DNA of 64,000 bases from Planifilum fimeticola (lineage in GTDB: Bacteria > Bacillota > Bacilli > Thermoactinomycetales > DSM-44946), in assembly GCF_003001905.1 (NCBI RefSeq), contig NZ_PVNE01000017.1, positions 1-64,000 on the forward strand, in the 5' to 3' direction. Made by a program: the position numbers and the translations under genes. Positions 1 through 7,830 of the stretch are shown here, in pieces (position 1 is the stretch's first letter; every line of letters begins with the position of its first letter). The notes below the pieces were generated by a model. That model ran no database searches, was not told the origin of the DNA, and saw only the letters and a list, made by a program, of their open reading frames with translations.

Positions 1-7
1 AAACATC

Positions 8-45
8 AAAAAAATGACCTTGCTCCTCTCGAAGAGAGGAAAAGG
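8..45 (-). terminator. Probable intrinsic terminator after opuABC
   Basis: The stem TCCTCTC/GAGAGGA (24-30 and 34-40) has a GAA loop. CCTT/AAGG (18-21 and 42-45) can extend it across a small bulge. Read on the minus strand it is followed by seven T (8-14). It is the only hairpin downstream of the opuA operon with a good T-tract. The gene to its left lies outside the window. Confidence 0.5.
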
Positions 46-111
46 CTTTGTGATCCGCCTAATTTACCAAATCTAATTTCCTTTATCTGTTTATTTCCCA
101 TAAACATGCAA

Positions 112-186
112 CCCCTGGCGCTTTTCTTGCGAAAAGAGCCAGGGGGTTTGTCATCAATCTCAACCACCGCCGATAAGGCGGTGGTT
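112..186. repeat. Two further strong hairpins downstream of opuABC
   Basis: The first hairpin pairs CCCCTGGC (112-119) and CTTTTC (121-126) with GAAAAG (131-136) and GCCAGGGG (138-145), with one mismatch and a TTGC loop. The second is a perfect 10-bp stem, AACCACCGCC (162-171) with GGCGGTGGTT (177-186), ending 5 bases from the opuABC stop. Neither has a convincing T-tract on the minus strand. They may stabilise the mRNA 3' end or belong to a mobile-element end. I see no ORF in 1-190. Confidence 0.5.
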
Positions 187-190
187 CATT

Positions 191-1897
191 CTACTTCGTC
201 CACTCCTTCACCTTGTCCTGGTGGTTCTTCACCCACTGAGCCGCAGCCTCTTCCGGCGTTTTTCCCTCCTGAATCAGCAGCATGACCTCTTCCATGTCCT
301 GGGAGGTCCAATGGAACCGATCCATGATCCGATAGGCCTTCGGATTTTCCTCTTGAAGCCCCTTCCGGGCGAGGGTATGAATGTTCTCCGTTTCCCCGAA
401 GGTCTTCTTGGGGTCCTCCAGGAATTTCAGCTTCATCTTGGCAAATTTCCAGTGAGGCTTCCATCCGGTGACCACGATCGGCTTTTTCGCCCGATACGCC
501 TTTTCAAGGGATGCGGTCATCGCCGCGCTGGAACTGGTCACCAATTCCATGTCCAATCCGTAATCCTTGATCGCCTTTTCCGTCAGTTGGACGACGCCGG
601 CGCCCGCTTCGATGCCGATGATCTGTTTGTCAAAATCACCCGCCTGATTCTTCAGGTCCTCGATGGAATCCGCCTTCACATACTCCGGAACCACCAGGCC
701 GACTTTGGTCCCCTCCAGATTGGGGCCCAAATCAATCACCTGATCCTTATATTCAGCCATGTAATCCTTGTGGGTCACAGGCAGCCAAGCCGCCGTCGTG
801 CCGTCCGCATCTCCGCTGGCCACCGCGGCGAACATCGGACCGGCGTCCACTTCCTTCAATTCCACATGAAAACCTTCATCCTCGAGGACATGCTTCAACA
901 CATAGGTGCTGGCCACTTCCGATTCCCAATTCACATAGGTCAGGGTGACAGTCTGCCTTTCCGCCCCTTGGTGCTGAGCCAGGGCGGCTCCGACCATCGA
1001 GAGGATGATCAGGATCGCCAACATCCCTTTCCAGCGTCCTTTGATTCCCTTTTCCGGGATGGGCGCCCTTTTCCTGTCCCGGGCCAAGCTTTGGGTGATT
1101 CGATCCAGGATGATGGCGATAATGACAATGGACAGACCGCCTTCAAATCCCTTTCCGACCTCCAGGCGCGTGATCGCCTGCAGCACGACGGTGCCCAATC
1201 CGCCGGCTCCGATCATGGAAGCGATGACGACCATGGACAGGGAGAGCATGATCGTCTGGTTGATCCCCGCCATGATCGTCGATTTGGCCAGGGGAAGTTG
1301 CACCTTGAGGAGCTTCTGTGCGGGCGTCGAACCGAAGGCGTCCGCCGCCTCGATCAGGTCGCCCGCCACCTGACGGATTCCGAGATTGGTGAGTCGAATG
1401 GTCGGCGGCATCGCGAAGATGACCGACGCGATCACCCCCGGCACGGCGCCCAGGGCAAAGAAGAAAACCGCCGGGATCAGGTAGACGAAAGCGGGCATTG
1501 TCTGCATGAAATCCAGAATCGGGGTGATAATGTTTTGCGCCTTCCGGCTACGGGCGGCCAGAATGCCCAGGGGCACCCCGATGACGACGGAAATGGTGGT
1601 GGCAGTAAGCACCAGCGAGATGGTTTCCGCCGCCTCATTCCAATAACCCAGATTGTATATCAAAAGCAAGCCGAACAGGGTAAACAGCGAGACCGACAGC
1701 CGGCTCGCCAACAGCGCCAGGGCGGCGATGAGAACAGCGGTCAACACCGGGGGCAATGCCGTAAAAAGAGACTGGAAAAAGGCTACCAGCGGCTGGATCC
1801 CCGATGAAACCAGATCAAACAGGGCGGCGAAGTGTTCCTGAAGCCATCGGACGGACTCATCCACCCATCGGTCCAAGGGAAGCTTAGGAAGGTTCAT
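191..1897 (-). CDS. opuABC: Glycine betaine/proline ABC transporter, fused permease and substrate-binding protein
   Basis: This is a 568-residue fusion. Residues 1 to about 285 form a hydrophobic OpuAB-type permease. A further membrane segment near 290-310 tethers an extracellular OpuAC-type binding domain (about 315-568). The binding domain keeps scattered Trp residues (VNWESE, AAWLP, TGWKPHWKF) of the kind that form the aromatic cage for quaternary amines. OpuA imports glycine betaine for osmoprotection, and in B. subtilis the permease and binding protein are separate genes. The ATG lies inside the 3' end of opuAA (14-nt overlap), so the two are translationally coupled. Fused OpuABC proteins are known in lactic acid bacteria and other Firmicutes. 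Confidence 0.93.
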   Translation of the reverse strand: MNLPKLPLDRWVDESVRWLQEHFAALFDLVSSGIQPLVAFFQSLFTALPPVLTAVLIAALALLASRLSVSLFTLFGLLLIYNLGYWNEAAETISLVLTATTISVVIGVPLGILAARSRKAQNIITPILDFMQTMPAFVYLIPAVFFFALGAVPGVIASVIFAMPPTIRLTNLGIRQVAGDLIEAADAFGSTPAQKLLKVQLPLAKSTIMAGINQTIMLSLSMVVIASMIGAGGLGTVVLQAITRLEVGKGFEGGLSIVIIAIILDRITQSLARDRKRAPIPEKGIKGRWKGMLAILIILSMVGAALAQHQGAERQTVTLTYVNWESEVASTYVLKHVLEDEGFHVELKEVDAGPMFAAVASGDADGTTAAWLPVTHKDYMAEYKDQVIDLGPNLEGTKVGLVVPEYVKADSIEDLKNQAGDFDKQIIGIEAGAGVVQLTEKAIKDYGLDMELVTSSSAAMTASLEKAYRAKKPIVVTGWKPHWKFAKMKLKFLEDPKKTFGETENIHTLARKGLQEENPKAYRIMDRFHWTSQDMEEVMLLIQEGKTPEEAAAQWVKNHQDKVKEWTK

Positions 1898-3098
1898 CCG
1901 GCTTCACCCCATTTCCTGCCAGGGTGGCGAAAATGGCGCCTTGCACCACCACTCCGCGCAGCTTGCCCTGATCGTCGATGACCGCTGCCGGATGAGAAAA
2001 TTGTTTTTCCGCCATTTTGGGCAAGAGTTCGCTCACGGGTGTATCCTTGTGCACCGTGACGACATCTCTTTCCAACACATCTTCCATGGTCTTATCCTTG
2101 TTCTTTTCGTCCAACAAGCTTCTCGCCGCCTCCGCGGTCAGAAATCCGATCAGTTTCCGGGTCCGGTCAACCACCATCAGCCCGGAGAGACCCCTTTCCC
2201 TCATTCGCTTCAGTGCCACCCGGGGGCCATCCTTGCCCAGAACCAATTGCTCCGGTCGCTTCATGACGGAGCCGGCTGTCAACACCTTGGTGATGTTGAC
2301 GTCTTCCACAAATTTTTCCACATATTCGTTTGCCGGGTTGGTCAGAATCTCTTCCGGGGTTCCGATCTGAACGATCACTCCGTCTTTCATGAGGGCGATG
2401 CGGTCCCCGATGCGCAGTGCCTCGTCCAGGTCATGGGTGATAAAAATGATCGTCTTGTTCATCGAGGACTGAAGATCCATCATCTCGTCCTGCATTTCCT
2501 TGCGGATCAGCGGATCCAGGGCGCTAAAGGCCTCGTCCATCAGCAAAATATCCGGATCGGTGGCCAATGCTCGGGCCAGGCCCACCCGCTGTTGCATTCC
2601 GCCCGAAAGTTGCGAGGGGGCTTGGTCGGCATAATCCTTCAGACCCACCAGCTCCAGGGACTCCAGGGCCTTTTCCCTGCGTTCCCGCTTGGGCACCCCC
2701 TGCACCTCCAAGCCGTATTCCACATTTTCGCGGACGCTTTTGTGGGGAAACAGCGCAAACCGCTGAAACACCATCCCCATCTTGGTCCTGCGCATTTGCC
2801 GCAGCTCATCGGCGCTCATCTTCGTCACGTCGTCCCCATCGACAAGCACCGTTCCCTCCGTCGGTTCAATCAACCGGTTCAAAAGCCGAACCAGGGTGGA
2901 CTTGCCGCTTCCGGACAGACCCATGATCACAAAAACCTCTCCGGCCTCCACTGAAAAGGAAGCCCGATTGACACCGACGGTCATTCCCGTCTCCCTGAAG
3001 ATCTCTTCCTTGCTCTTGCCTTGTCTCACCAAAGCCAGCCCTCGCGAGGGATGACGCCCGAAAATTTTGGTGAGATTCCTCACCTCGATTTTCGCCAA
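1884..3098 (-). CDS. opuAA: Glycine betaine/proline ABC transporter ATP-binding protein
   Basis: This is the ATPase of the OpuA importer, 404 residues from a TTG start. It has Walker A GLSGSGKST, signature LSGGMQQRVG and Walker B ILLMDEAFSALDP. The C-terminal third contains tandem CBS domains, as in osmo-sensing OpuAA/OpuA ATPases. I placed the start at TTG 3098 because AAAGGAGGGGG lies just upstream and the protein then begins at the family-typical residues AKIEVRNLTKIF. The open frame runs further to 3230 but has no ribosome site or homologous sequence there. Its 3' end overlaps opuABC. Confidence 0.94.
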   Translation of the reverse strand: MAKIEVRNLTKIFGRHPSRGLALVRQGKSKEEIFRETGMTVGVNRASFSVEAGEVFVIMGLSGSGKSTLVRLLNRLIEPTEGTVLVDGDDVTKMSADELRQMRRTKMGMVFQRFALFPHKSVRENVEYGLEVQGVPKRERREKALESLELVGLKDYADQAPSQLSGGMQQRVGLARALATDPDILLMDEAFSALDPLIRKEMQDEMMDLQSSMNKTIIFITHDLDEALRIGDRIALMKDGVIVQIGTPEEILTNPANEYVEKFVEDVNITKVLTAGSVMKRPEQLVLGKDGPRVALKRMRERGLSGLMVVDRTRKLIGFLTAEAARSLLDEKNKDKTMEDVLERDVVTVHKDTPVSELLPKMAEKQFSHPAAVIDDQGKLRGVVVQGAIFATLAGNGVKPDEPS

Positions 3099-3248
3099 AG
3101 AGCCCCCTCCTTTCCACGATCTCTCATTTTTAGAATATTCAGATAATATGTGACGGCGCAAAACGGGGCGCTTCGGAAGCCTTTTCTTGGCCCCGACACC
3201 CTGCAATCTTGGAAAAATAAAAAAACGCACTCCGAAGGACCCATGTTT

Positions 3249-3277
3249 ATTTTAAAAATAAAAAGATCACCGGTCAA
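3249..3277 (-). promoter_or_regulatory. Candidate sigma-A promoter for the opuA operon
   Basis: TTGACC (-35, 3277-3272) and TAAAAT (-10, 3254-3249) are separated by 17 nt on the minus strand. This leaves a leader of about 145 nt before the opuAA TTG. The -35 lies inside the hairpin that ends the yneA-like gene, so the two functions overlap. In the rest of the gene-free stretch 3099-3427 I see no further gene or convincing site. Confidence 0.45.
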
Positions 3278-3285
3278 AACCGATG
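3254..3285 (-). terminator. Intrinsic terminator after the yneA-like gene
   Basis: CACCGGT (3268-3274) pairs with ACCGATG (3279-3285), with one G-T wobble and a 4-nt loop. On the minus strand it is followed by ATCTTTTTATTTTT. Confidence 0.55.
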
Positions 3286-3427
3286 ACAAAGCGGTTGAAG
3301 TATCAAGTCCAGCTGATAGATGAAAAGAAATAATAGGAGTCGTTCTCTTTAGGAATCCTCCGGTATCGTGCGTTTTCCGAACAATAGCTCCCCAACCGCA
3401 AACATATGTGCCCAGATTGCCGAATGA

Positions 3428-3703
3428 TCAATCCCTTTTTCGGACGGGAATTTTTAATGTTTGCCCGGGATGGATCACGGCATCCTCCAAACGATTGATC
3501 CGGCGGATATCGCCGATCAGTTCCCGGATGTCGACGGAATCGTCCGCATACCTTCGGGCCAACCCCCATAGTGTATCGCCGGGTTCAACACGGACATTCA
3601 CCGTCGGCTCCGGACCGTCGCCGGCCGCCCTGTCCACCCACACCACCAGAACGACCATCAGAAAACAGAGGATTCCGACGAGAGCGATTCCCCTCCGGCT
3701 CAT
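3428..3703 (-). CDS. yneA: YneA-like SOS cell-division suppressor (TM + LysM)
   Basis: This 91-residue protein has an N-terminal membrane segment (about residues 6-23) and a LysM domain (about 37-87, with PGDTLWGLA and HPGQTLKIPV). This architecture and its position divergent from lexA match Bacillus YneA, which blocks septation during DNA damage until it is degraded. I chose ATG 3703 because GGAGGGG lies 5-7 nt upstream; the frame continues upstream without support. A perfect LexA box (3768-3783) sits upstream, so LexA repression is likely. The identification rests on context and architecture; sequence conservation in YneA outside LysM is low. Confidence 0.8.
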   Translation of the reverse strand: MSRRGIALVGILCFLMVVLVVWVDRAAGDGPEPTVNVRVEPGDTLWGLARRYADDSVDIRELIGDIRRINRLEDAVIHPGQTLKIPVRKRD

Positions 3704-3767
3704 CCCATCCCCTCCGTCAGCACCCGGATGGTTCCTGCAAATGATTTCCTTCAACCCGAGCATATAA

Positions 3768-3783
3768 CAGAACAAACGTTCTG
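3768..3783. promoter_or_regulatory. LexA (SOS) box, perfect palindrome
   Basis: CAGAAC-AAAC-GTTCTG contains the Bacillus LexA core GAAC-N4-GTTC with palindromic flanks. It lies between the yneA-like gene and lexA, nearer the former. Confidence 0.85.
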
Positions 3784-3795
3784 TCAAGGTGTTCC

Positions 3796-3809
3796 CGAAC
3801 TCATGTTTG
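3796..3809. promoter_or_regulatory. Second, imperfect LexA box
   Basis: CGAAC-TCAT-GTTTG differs from the palindromic consensus at one core position. It overlaps the putative -35 of the lexA promoter, which suits autorepression. Confidence 0.6.
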
Positions 3810-3835
3810 TGTTTTTTTCACATTTCATGTATACT
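3807..3835 (+). promoter_or_regulatory. Candidate lexA promoter
   Basis: TTGTGT (3807-3812) and TATACT (3830-3835) are separated by 17 nt. The -35 is weak but overlaps the second LexA box. Confidence 0.5.
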
Positions 3836-3931
3836 GAAAATGGGATGAACTAAGCGGGTATGGGTTTTCGGGTTTGGTGCCAATTTAGCCGAAGGCGGTG
3901 ATTACCTGTGTCCGAGAAAGGAGATGAGCAC

Positions 3932-4552
3932 ATGTCCAAACTGTCTCCCCGGCAACAGGCGATTCTGAACTACATAAAAAAAGAGGTGGAGGAAAAGGGA
4001 TACCCCCCCTCCGTCCGGGAAATCGGCGAAGCGGTGGGGCTTGCCTCCAGTTCGACCGTACACGGACATCTGTCTCGCCTGGAAAAAAAAGGCTTCATCC
4101 GACGCGATCCGACCAAGCCGAGGGCCATTGAAATCTTGGACCGTCCAATGACGGAACGTCGCGCGGAAACCGACACGGTGATGGTTCCGCTGGTCGGGAA
4201 GGTAACTGCCGGGGAACCGATCACCGCCGTGGAAAATATCGACGAATACATTCCCCTTCCCAAAAAGATGGTGGGCAACGGCAAACATTTTATCCTTTCT
4301 GTTCAGGGCGACAGCATGATCAACGCCGGCATCCTCGACAAGGATTACGTCATCGTCCGGCAACAACCCACCGCAGACAACGGCGACATCGTCGTGGCCA
4401 TGACTCCGGACGAGGAAGCCACCGTGAAGCGGTTCTACAAGGAAAAGGATTATGTCCGCCTTCAACCGGAAAATGACCTCATGGAGCCGATTTTGCTTCC
4501 CCGGGTGACGATCCTCGGCAAAGTGGTGGGGTTGATTCGCCACATCCATTGA
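3932..4552 (+). CDS. lexA: LexA SOS repressor
   Basis: This 206-residue repressor/autopeptidase has an N-terminal winged HTH (about 1-65; [21 protein letters not shown]) and a C-terminal S24 peptidase domain. The self-cleavage site is A93-G94 (VTAGEP). The catalytic pair is S128 (QGDSM) and K166 (ATVKR). I placed the start at ATG 3932, with AGGAG 8 nt upstream. The GTG at 3908 would add eight residues not found in the family, and B. subtilis LexA is 205 residues. It binds the two boxes upstream and so controls itself and the divergent yneA-like gene. An intrinsic terminator follows. Confidence 0.97.
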   Translation: MSKLSPRQQAILNYIKKEVEEKGYPPSVREIGEAVGLASSSTVHGHLSRLEKKGFIRRDPTKPRAIEILDRPMTERRAETDTVMVPLVGKVTAGEPITAVENIDEYIPLPKKMVGNGKHFILSVQGDSMINAGILDKDYVIVRQQPTADNGDIVVAMTPDEEATVKRFYKEKDYVRLQPENDLMEPILLPRVTILGKVVGLIRHIH

Positions 4553-4570
4553 GCATATGGCGCTATTTAT

Positions 4571-4594
4571 CCTCGCGAAATCGCGAGGTTTTTT
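4571..4594 (+). terminator. Intrinsic terminator after lexA
   Basis: CCTCGCGA (4571-4578) pairs with TCGCGAGG (4581-4588) and is followed by six T. Confidence 0.92.
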
Positions 4595-4812
4595 AATTGG
4601 GCATTTTCTTCGCGAACTCCCCCTGATTCAGCCGAGATTTTTGAGAGCTCCCCTTGAGTTCATCCACCCGGCATCACATCCCCCATCCTTTGAGCCCCTT
4701 TCAAACAGTGATCGCCTTCCGCTTCGCTTGCCGGACGCTTTTCCTGAAAAAGTTCCTGAACCATCCCGGAGAATCTTAAATCTGGCCGTGCCAAGCTCCC
4801 GAGAGTGTGTTA

Positions 4813-4919
4813 AAATATTCCTCAATATTTGTGAAATCGCCTTTCACTCTTCAACCCGCCCGCCGGTCGCATCCCTCTCGGAAAAATGCTGGACATTCGG
4901 GCGACCGGTACGCTATAAA
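4813..4919 (+). promoter_or_regulatory. Upstream region of ilvA: inverted repeats and a candidate promoter
   Basis: The 360-nt gap between the lexA terminator and ilvA has no credible gene. It holds AAATATT-N4-AATATTT (4813-4830), immediately followed by GTGAAA-N5-TTTCAC (4831-4847). A long-spaced repeat CCGGTCGC/GCGACCGG lies at 4863-4870 and 4901-4908. TGGACA (4890-4895) and TATAAA (4914-4919), 18 nt apart, are a fair sigma-A promoter. I see no T-box sequence. A repressor binding the inverted repeats is possible but unproven. Confidence 0.4.
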
Positions 4920-4956
4920 ATCAAATAAATATCAAAAAGCCAAAGGATGAGGTGAG

Positions 4957-6240
4957 ATGGGAAAAGCTCTGGACAAAGTGCACGCCGATCAAGCCGATCA
5001 TATCAAGATTGAGGATATTCTCATCGCCAGCCAGAGATTAAAAAAAGTATGCGTGCATACGCCCCTTGAATACAATCGCCTCCTGTCCGAAGAATACGGA
5101 TGCGACGTCCATTTGAAGCGGGAAGACCTCCAAATCGTCCGTTCCTTCAAGATTCGGGGCGCCTACAACACCATTTGCAGCCTCTCCGAAGAAGAGCGAA
5201 AAAGGGGCGTGGTCTGCGCCAGCGCGGGAAACCACGCCCAGGGAGTGGCCTATTCCTGCCGTCATCTCGGCATCTCCGGGAAAATTTTCATGCCGACCAC
5301 GACCCCGCGGCAAAAAATCAACCAGGTGAAGCATTACGGCGGTGAATTCGTGGAAGTGATCCTGACCGGCGACACCTTTGACGATTCCTTTCAACGGGCC
5401 ATGGCTTACGTGGAGGAACACCAAATGTCCTTCATCCACCCCTTTGACGATTACCGCACCATCGTCGGGCAGGGCACCATCGGGATCGAAATCCTCAACG
5501 ACTTGAAACAGCCCCCGGACTACGTGTTTGTCACCGTTGGCGGAGGCGGGCTGATCTCCGGCGTCAGCTCCTATATCAAAAGCGTGTATCCACATACCAG
5601 GGTGATCGGGGTGGAGCCCGCCGGCGCCCAAAGCATGAAGGAGTCGTTGGAAAAGGATCGGGTGGTGAAACTGGAGAAGATCGAACCCTTTGTGGACGGG
5701 GCGGCAGTCAAGCAGGTGGGAAATCTAACCTTCAAGATCTGCCGGGAAAATGTGGATAAAGTGGTTGCGGTGCCGGAAGGGAAAGTGTGCACCACCATCC
5801 TGGACCTGTATAACCAGCATGCGATCGTTGTCGAACCCGCCGGCGCGCTTTCCGTTTCCGCCCTGGACTTTTTCCGGGAACAGATTCGGGGGAAAAACGT
5901 GGTCTGCATCATCAGCGGCGGGAACAACGACATTGACCGGATGCAGGAAATCAAAGAGCGCTCTCTGATTTATGAAGGGCTCAAACACTATTTCATCATC
6001 AATTTCCCGCAACGGGCCGGCGCCCTGCGCGAGTTCCTGGACGATGTGCTGGGGGAGAATGACGATATCACCCGGTTCGAGTACACGAAAAAGAACAACA
6101 AGGACAACGGCCCCGCCCTGGTCGGAATCGAGCTGAAAAACCGAGAGGATTATGCTCCCTTGATCGAACGGATGAACAAGAAGGGATTCCCTTATATCGA
6201 AATCAACAAGGATCCTCGTCTTTTCCATCTGCTAATATGA
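4957..6240 (+). CDS. ilvA: Threonine ammonia-lyase (threonine deaminase)
   Basis: This 427-residue PLP enzyme converts L-threonine to 2-oxobutanoate, the first step to isoleucine. The PLP lysine is K65 in SFKIRGAY, and the phosphate-binding loop VGGGGLISG lies near 194-202. The last 90 residues or so form one ACT-like regulatory domain (HYFIINFPQRAGALREFLDD), as in the Bacillus enzyme (422 residues) rather than the two-ACT E. coli form, so isoleucine feedback is expected. The ATG has AAGGATGAGGTGAG upstream. The gene stands alone between lexA and the convergent ehu operon; no other branched-chain genes are present here. Confidence 0.95.
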   Translation: MGKALDKVHADQADHIKIEDILIASQRLKKVCVHTPLEYNRLLSEEYGCDVHLKREDLQIVRSFKIRGAYNTICSLSEEERKRGVVCASAGNHAQGVAYSCRHLGISGKIFMPTTTPRQKINQVKHYGGEFVEVILTGDTFDDSFQRAMAYVEEHQMSFIHPFDDYRTIVGQGTIGIEILNDLKQPPDYVFVTVGGGGLISGVSSYIKSVYPHTRVIGVEPAGAQSMKESLEKDRVVKLEKIEPFVDGAAVKQVGNLTFKICRENVDKVVAVPEGKVCTTILDLYNQHAIVVEPAGALSVSALDFFREQIRGKNVVCIISGGNNDIDRMQEIKERSLIYEGLKHYFIINFPQRAGALREFLDDVLGENDDITRFEYTKKNNKDNGPALVGIELKNREDYAPLIERMNKKGFPYIEINKDPRLFHLLI

Positions 6241-6258
6241 TCCCCCGAAAAAGCGAAA

Positions 6259-6284
6259 AAAGGGAGGGCGACCGCCCTCCCTTT
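6259..6284. terminator. Bidirectional terminator between ilvA and ehuA
   Basis: GGGAGGGC (6262-6269) pairs with GCCCTCCC (6274-6281). A's before and T's after extend the stem. The minus strand continues TTTTTTCGCTTTTT, which suits the end of the ehu operon. Confidence 0.85.
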
Positions 6285-6290
6285 GCCATC

Positions 6291-7115
6291 TCAATTTCCG
6301 TTCATCATCATGTTGAAGCGCCTCAAAAAGTCCCGCAGGCGGTCGCTTTCCGGGTTGCCGAAGATTTTCGAGGGGGGGCCCTGTTCCACGATCCGCCCCT
6401 CGTCGAAGAAGACCACCCGGTCCGCCACCTCCCGGGCGAAGCTCATCTCGTGGGTGATCAGCATCATCGCCATCTCCCCCTCCCGGGCGATCTCCTTGAT
6501 CACCCCGAGCACTTCCCCCACGGTCTCCGGATCCAGGGCGGAGGTGGGCTCGTCAAAAAGCATCACCTTGGGCCGCATCACCAGCGCCCGGGCGATGGCC
6601 ACCCGCTGCTGCTGCCCTCCCGACAGGTTGGCCGGATACTGATCGATCTTGTCCAGCATCCCCACCTTCTCCAGCATGCTCTTCGCCCGCTCCTCCGCCT
6701 CCTCCCGGGAAAGCCCCAGCACCTTGATCGGCGCCTCCGTGCAGTTGCGGAGGATGGTCATGTGGGGGAACAGGTTGAAATGCTGAAACACCATCCCGAT
6801 GTCCCTCCGCACCTCGTGCAGGTGCTTCTCGTCGGCGGGAACGAGTTTCCCGTTCACCTCCTTGTGCCACAGATGCCGCCCGCCCACTTCGATGGTGCCC
6901 GAATCCGGCTTCTCCAGGGTCATCAGCACCCGGGCCATGGTGGTCTTGCCGGAGCCGCTGGGACCGATGACCGCCACCCGCTCCCCGGGGTACAGGTCAA
7001 AATCGATGTTTTTGAGCACGTGATGGTCGCCGAAATACTTGTTGATCCCCCGATACCTGACGATCGGCTCCGCCTTTCGGGAAGACGGCGCCCGCTCTTC
7101 CGCCTTTGCCTTCAC
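6291..7115 (-). CDS. ehuA: Ectoine/hydroxyectoine-type ABC transporter ATP-binding protein
   Basis: This 274-residue polar-amino-acid-family ATPase has Walker A GPSGSGKT (51-58), LSGGQQQR (164-171) and Walker B VMLFDEP (184-190). The stretch NGKLVPADEKHL between Walker A and the signature motif is the feature I associate with EhuA rather than generic GlnQ. It is the last gene of ehuBCDA and starts at GTG 7115 with GGGAGGGAG upstream, 21 nt after ehuD. The complex would import ectoines for osmoprotection or as nutrients. A generic polar amino acid substrate remains possible. Confidence 0.88.
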   Translation of the reverse strand: MKAKAEERAPSSRKAEPIVRYRGINKYFGDHHVLKNIDFDLYPGERVAVIGPSGSGKTTMARVLMTLEKPDSGTIEVGGRHLWHKEVNGKLVPADEKHLHEVRRDIGMVFQHFNLFPHMTILRNCTEAPIKVLGLSREEAEERAKSMLEKVGMLDKIDQYPANLSGGQQQRVAIARALVMRPKVMLFDEPTSALDPETVGEVLGVIKEIAREGEMAMMLITHEMSFAREVADRVVFFDEGRIVEQGPPSKIFGNPESDRLRDFLRRFNMMMNGN

Positions 7116-7136
7116 TTTTCAACCACTCCCTCCCGT

Positions 7137-7829
7137 TCATCCTTCCGCGGCGGACTTCGTCCGCTCTCCCAACCGGTTCAGATCGATCTTCCGCTCCACC
7201 CGCTTCACGAGCAGGGAGGCCGCATAGCTGAGGATCAGGAAGAAGATCCCCACCAGCGTCATCGGCTCCATGTACCGGAAGGTTTCCGCCCCGATCTCCT
7301 TGGCGGTGCCCACCATCTCCATCAGGCCGATGGCGGAAAGGTAGGGCGTCTCCTTGAACATGACGATCAGGTAATTGCCCAGGACGGGAACGACGGGGCG
7401 TATCGCCTGGGGCAGGATGATGCTCTGCCACATCTGCCGCTTGGAGAAATTGAGGGCCGTCGTCGCCTCCCACTGCCCCTTGCTCACCGAATCGATCCCG
7501 GCCCGGTACACCTCCGAAATGTAGGCGGCGTAGTGGATTCCCAATCCCAGCACCCCCGCCGCAAAGGCGCTCAAGGTGAGGCCGATTTCCGGCATCACGA
7601 AGTAGATGAAATACAGCTGCACCAGAAGCGGCGTGAGCCGGACAAACTCCACCACGCCCCCGGCGAGGCCGGAGAGGATTCGGTTTTTGGAGCGGCGCCC
7701 CAAGGCGAGAACCAGTCCCAGCACCAGAGCCAACAGAAATCCCGCCACCGTCGCTCCGATCGTCACGTGAAGGACGCCGAACAGCTTCGGAAGCACTTCC
7801 TGCCAGGTGTAATCCCACTTCCACACCAT
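7137..7829 (-). CDS. ehuD: Ectoine/hydroxyectoine-type ABC transporter permease EhuD
   Basis: This is a 230-residue inner-membrane permease of the His/Glu/Gln family with about five hydrophobic segments. It has an EAA-type cytoplasmic loop (ISEVYRAGIDSVSKGQWEA, then LPQAIRPVVP) that contacts the ATPase. The start ATG is one base after the ehuC stop. It pairs with EhuC as the heterodimeric channel. The subunit name follows gene order and relative similarity; the C/D assignment could be swapped. Confidence 0.85.
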   Translation of the reverse strand: MVWKWDYTWQEVLPKLFGVLHVTIGATVAGFLLALVLGLVLALGRRSKNRILSGLAGGVVEFVRLTPLLVQLYFIYFVMPEIGLTLSAFAAGVLGLGIHYAAYISEVYRAGIDSVSKGQWEATTALNFSKRQMWQSIILPQAIRPVVPVLGNYLIVMFKETPYLSAIGLMEMVGTAKEIGAETFRYMEPMTLVGIFFLILSYAASLLVKRVERKIDLNRLGERTKSAAEG

Positions 7830-7830
7830 G

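Noticed and set aside
221-1807. Plus-strand ORF of 528 codons opposite opuABC
   Set aside because: It is a shadow frame of a conserved gene, with His/Gln/Arg-rich composition and no start signal.
4557-4928. ORF of 123 codons between lexA and ilvA
   Set aside because: It begins inside the lexA terminator region, has no ribosome site, and crosses the inverted repeats and the ilvA promoter.
4595-4956. T-box riboswitch ahead of ilvA
   Set aside because: No AGGGTGG-type T-box sequence and no terminator before the ATG were found.
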